A stretch of DNA of 64,000 nucleotides, from assembly GCA_936936565.1 (NCBI GenBank), contig CAKZIX010000120.1, forward strand, positions 1 through 64,000, in the 5' to 3' direction. Position 1 is the stretch's first letter; every line of letters starts with the position of its first letter. This DNA is from an uncultured Nocardiaceae bacterium. Its GTDB lineage: Bacteria > Actinomycetota > Actinomycetes > Mycobacteriales > Mycobacteriaceae. The translations under genes and the position numbers were made by a program. The notes beneath the pieces are model-generated. The model was not told the DNA's origin. It was given only the letters and a program-made list of their open reading frames with translations, and did no database searches. Shown here in pieces: positions 63,777-64,000 of this stretch.

Positions 63777-64000
63777 CGTGAGTTCCGGCAAGTCAGCGCG
63801 TAATGCTTGGTGGTGTAACCCCAGCCGGCGTTGGCCACCTCGAGATAGCGGCGCAGCTTGGCCGCCAGACCTGGTTCGCGGGCGTCGAGCTCGTCGGCGG
63901 CCTGGTCCACGTTGGCGATCCAGGCCTCGATGGTGCGCCAGTAGTGCTCGGTGAGATCGTCGACGGCGATCACCGAGAAGCCGGCACGTTCGGCGCCGGC
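63773..64000 (-). CDS. SAM-dependent methyltransferase, cyclopropane-synthase-like, C-terminal part (5' truncated by window)
   Basis: Only about 75 C-terminal residues are in the window. They read AGFSVIAVDDLTEHYWRTIE, then NVDQAADELDAREPGLAAKL and end YLEVANAGWGYTTKHYALTC. This is the layout of the C-terminal helix and last strands of mycolic acid cyclopropane synthases and related lipid methyltransferases. Its stop overlaps the start of the desaturase-like gene, which suggests joint modification of a fatty acyl chain. The family call is tentative without the SAM loop. Confidence 0.62.
   Translation of the reverse strand, partial: AGAERAGFSVIAVDDLTEHYWRTIEAWIANVDQAADELDAREPGLAAKLRRYLEVANAGWGYTTKHYALTCRNSR

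Overview
The window is G+C-rich actinobacterial DNA. The backbone genes fit the order Mycobacteriales, probably a Nocardia/Rhodococcus-like member. The evidence is a mycobacterial gene order, an MspA-type porin, a complete ergothioneine locus, an acyl-ACP desaturase-type diiron protein and a cyclopropane-synthase-like methyltransferase. From memory, M. tuberculosis carries pth-rplY-lpqT-prsA-glmU-tRNA(Gln)-tetR-mfd-mazG-lpqU-eno-ftsB/divIC-DUF501-ppx. The same order is present here, but it is interrupted by accessory blocks. The first ~1.55 kb (mnmA 3' end and a methionine-synthase-like gene) is less G+C-rich, has different codon use and ends inside a gene. It looks like a different genome joined to this one between about 1550 and 1670.

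Layout: 1-1.55 kb, foreign-looking segment. 1.6-5.3 kb (minus strand), acyl-CoA-binding protein, then the eno-ftsB/divIC-DUF501-ppx run. 5.4-16.5 kb, the first accessory block: a four-gene Opp/Nik-type ABC importer on the minus strand, divergent from a five-gene plus-strand run. That run encodes a clavaminate-synthase/AsnO-like oxygenase, an SbnB-like dehydrogenase, a Y4yA/SbnH-like PLP decarboxylase, an SbnA-like PLP synthase and a MATE exporter. A good match to an IdeR/DtxR iron box lies between the two arms, and a second one precedes a nearby flavin-fold gene. This is the best candidate for an undescribed system: an iron-regulated make-export-import module built on 2,3-diaminopropionate-type chemistry, with no NRPS or IucA/IucC-type synthetase in view.

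16.5-18 kb: aat and lpqU. 18.2-44.1 kb: the second accessory block, a surface glycan locus inserted between lpqU and mazG. It holds a CDP-sugar/C-branched-sugar module, glycosyltransferases, a Wzx-like flippase, two Wzz-like plus two O-antigen-ligase-like genes, a polysaccharide lyase, a GT-C enzyme, an MspA porin and a secreted DUF4832-like protein with a C-terminal sugar-binding module. 44.2-53.2 kb: mazG, mfd, two TetR regulators (one resembling gamma-butyrolactone receptors), tRNA-Gln, glmU and prs. 53.2-60.8 kb: a DUF2461 gene, a VapBC pair and egtA-egtE. 61-64 kb: rplY, pth, a hotdog thioesterase, a diiron desaturase-like gene and a methyltransferase cut by the window end.

Many neighbouring genes overlap by 4 bases (ATGA/GTGA), so most blocks read as translationally coupled operons. 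Small repeats occur between genes (near tRNA-Gln and between egtC and egtB) and inside genes (the ABC ATPase N-terminus, and palindromes in the PLP decarboxylase). EgtC carries a long low-complexity insertion. No CRISPR array, transposase, integrase or rRNA was found.
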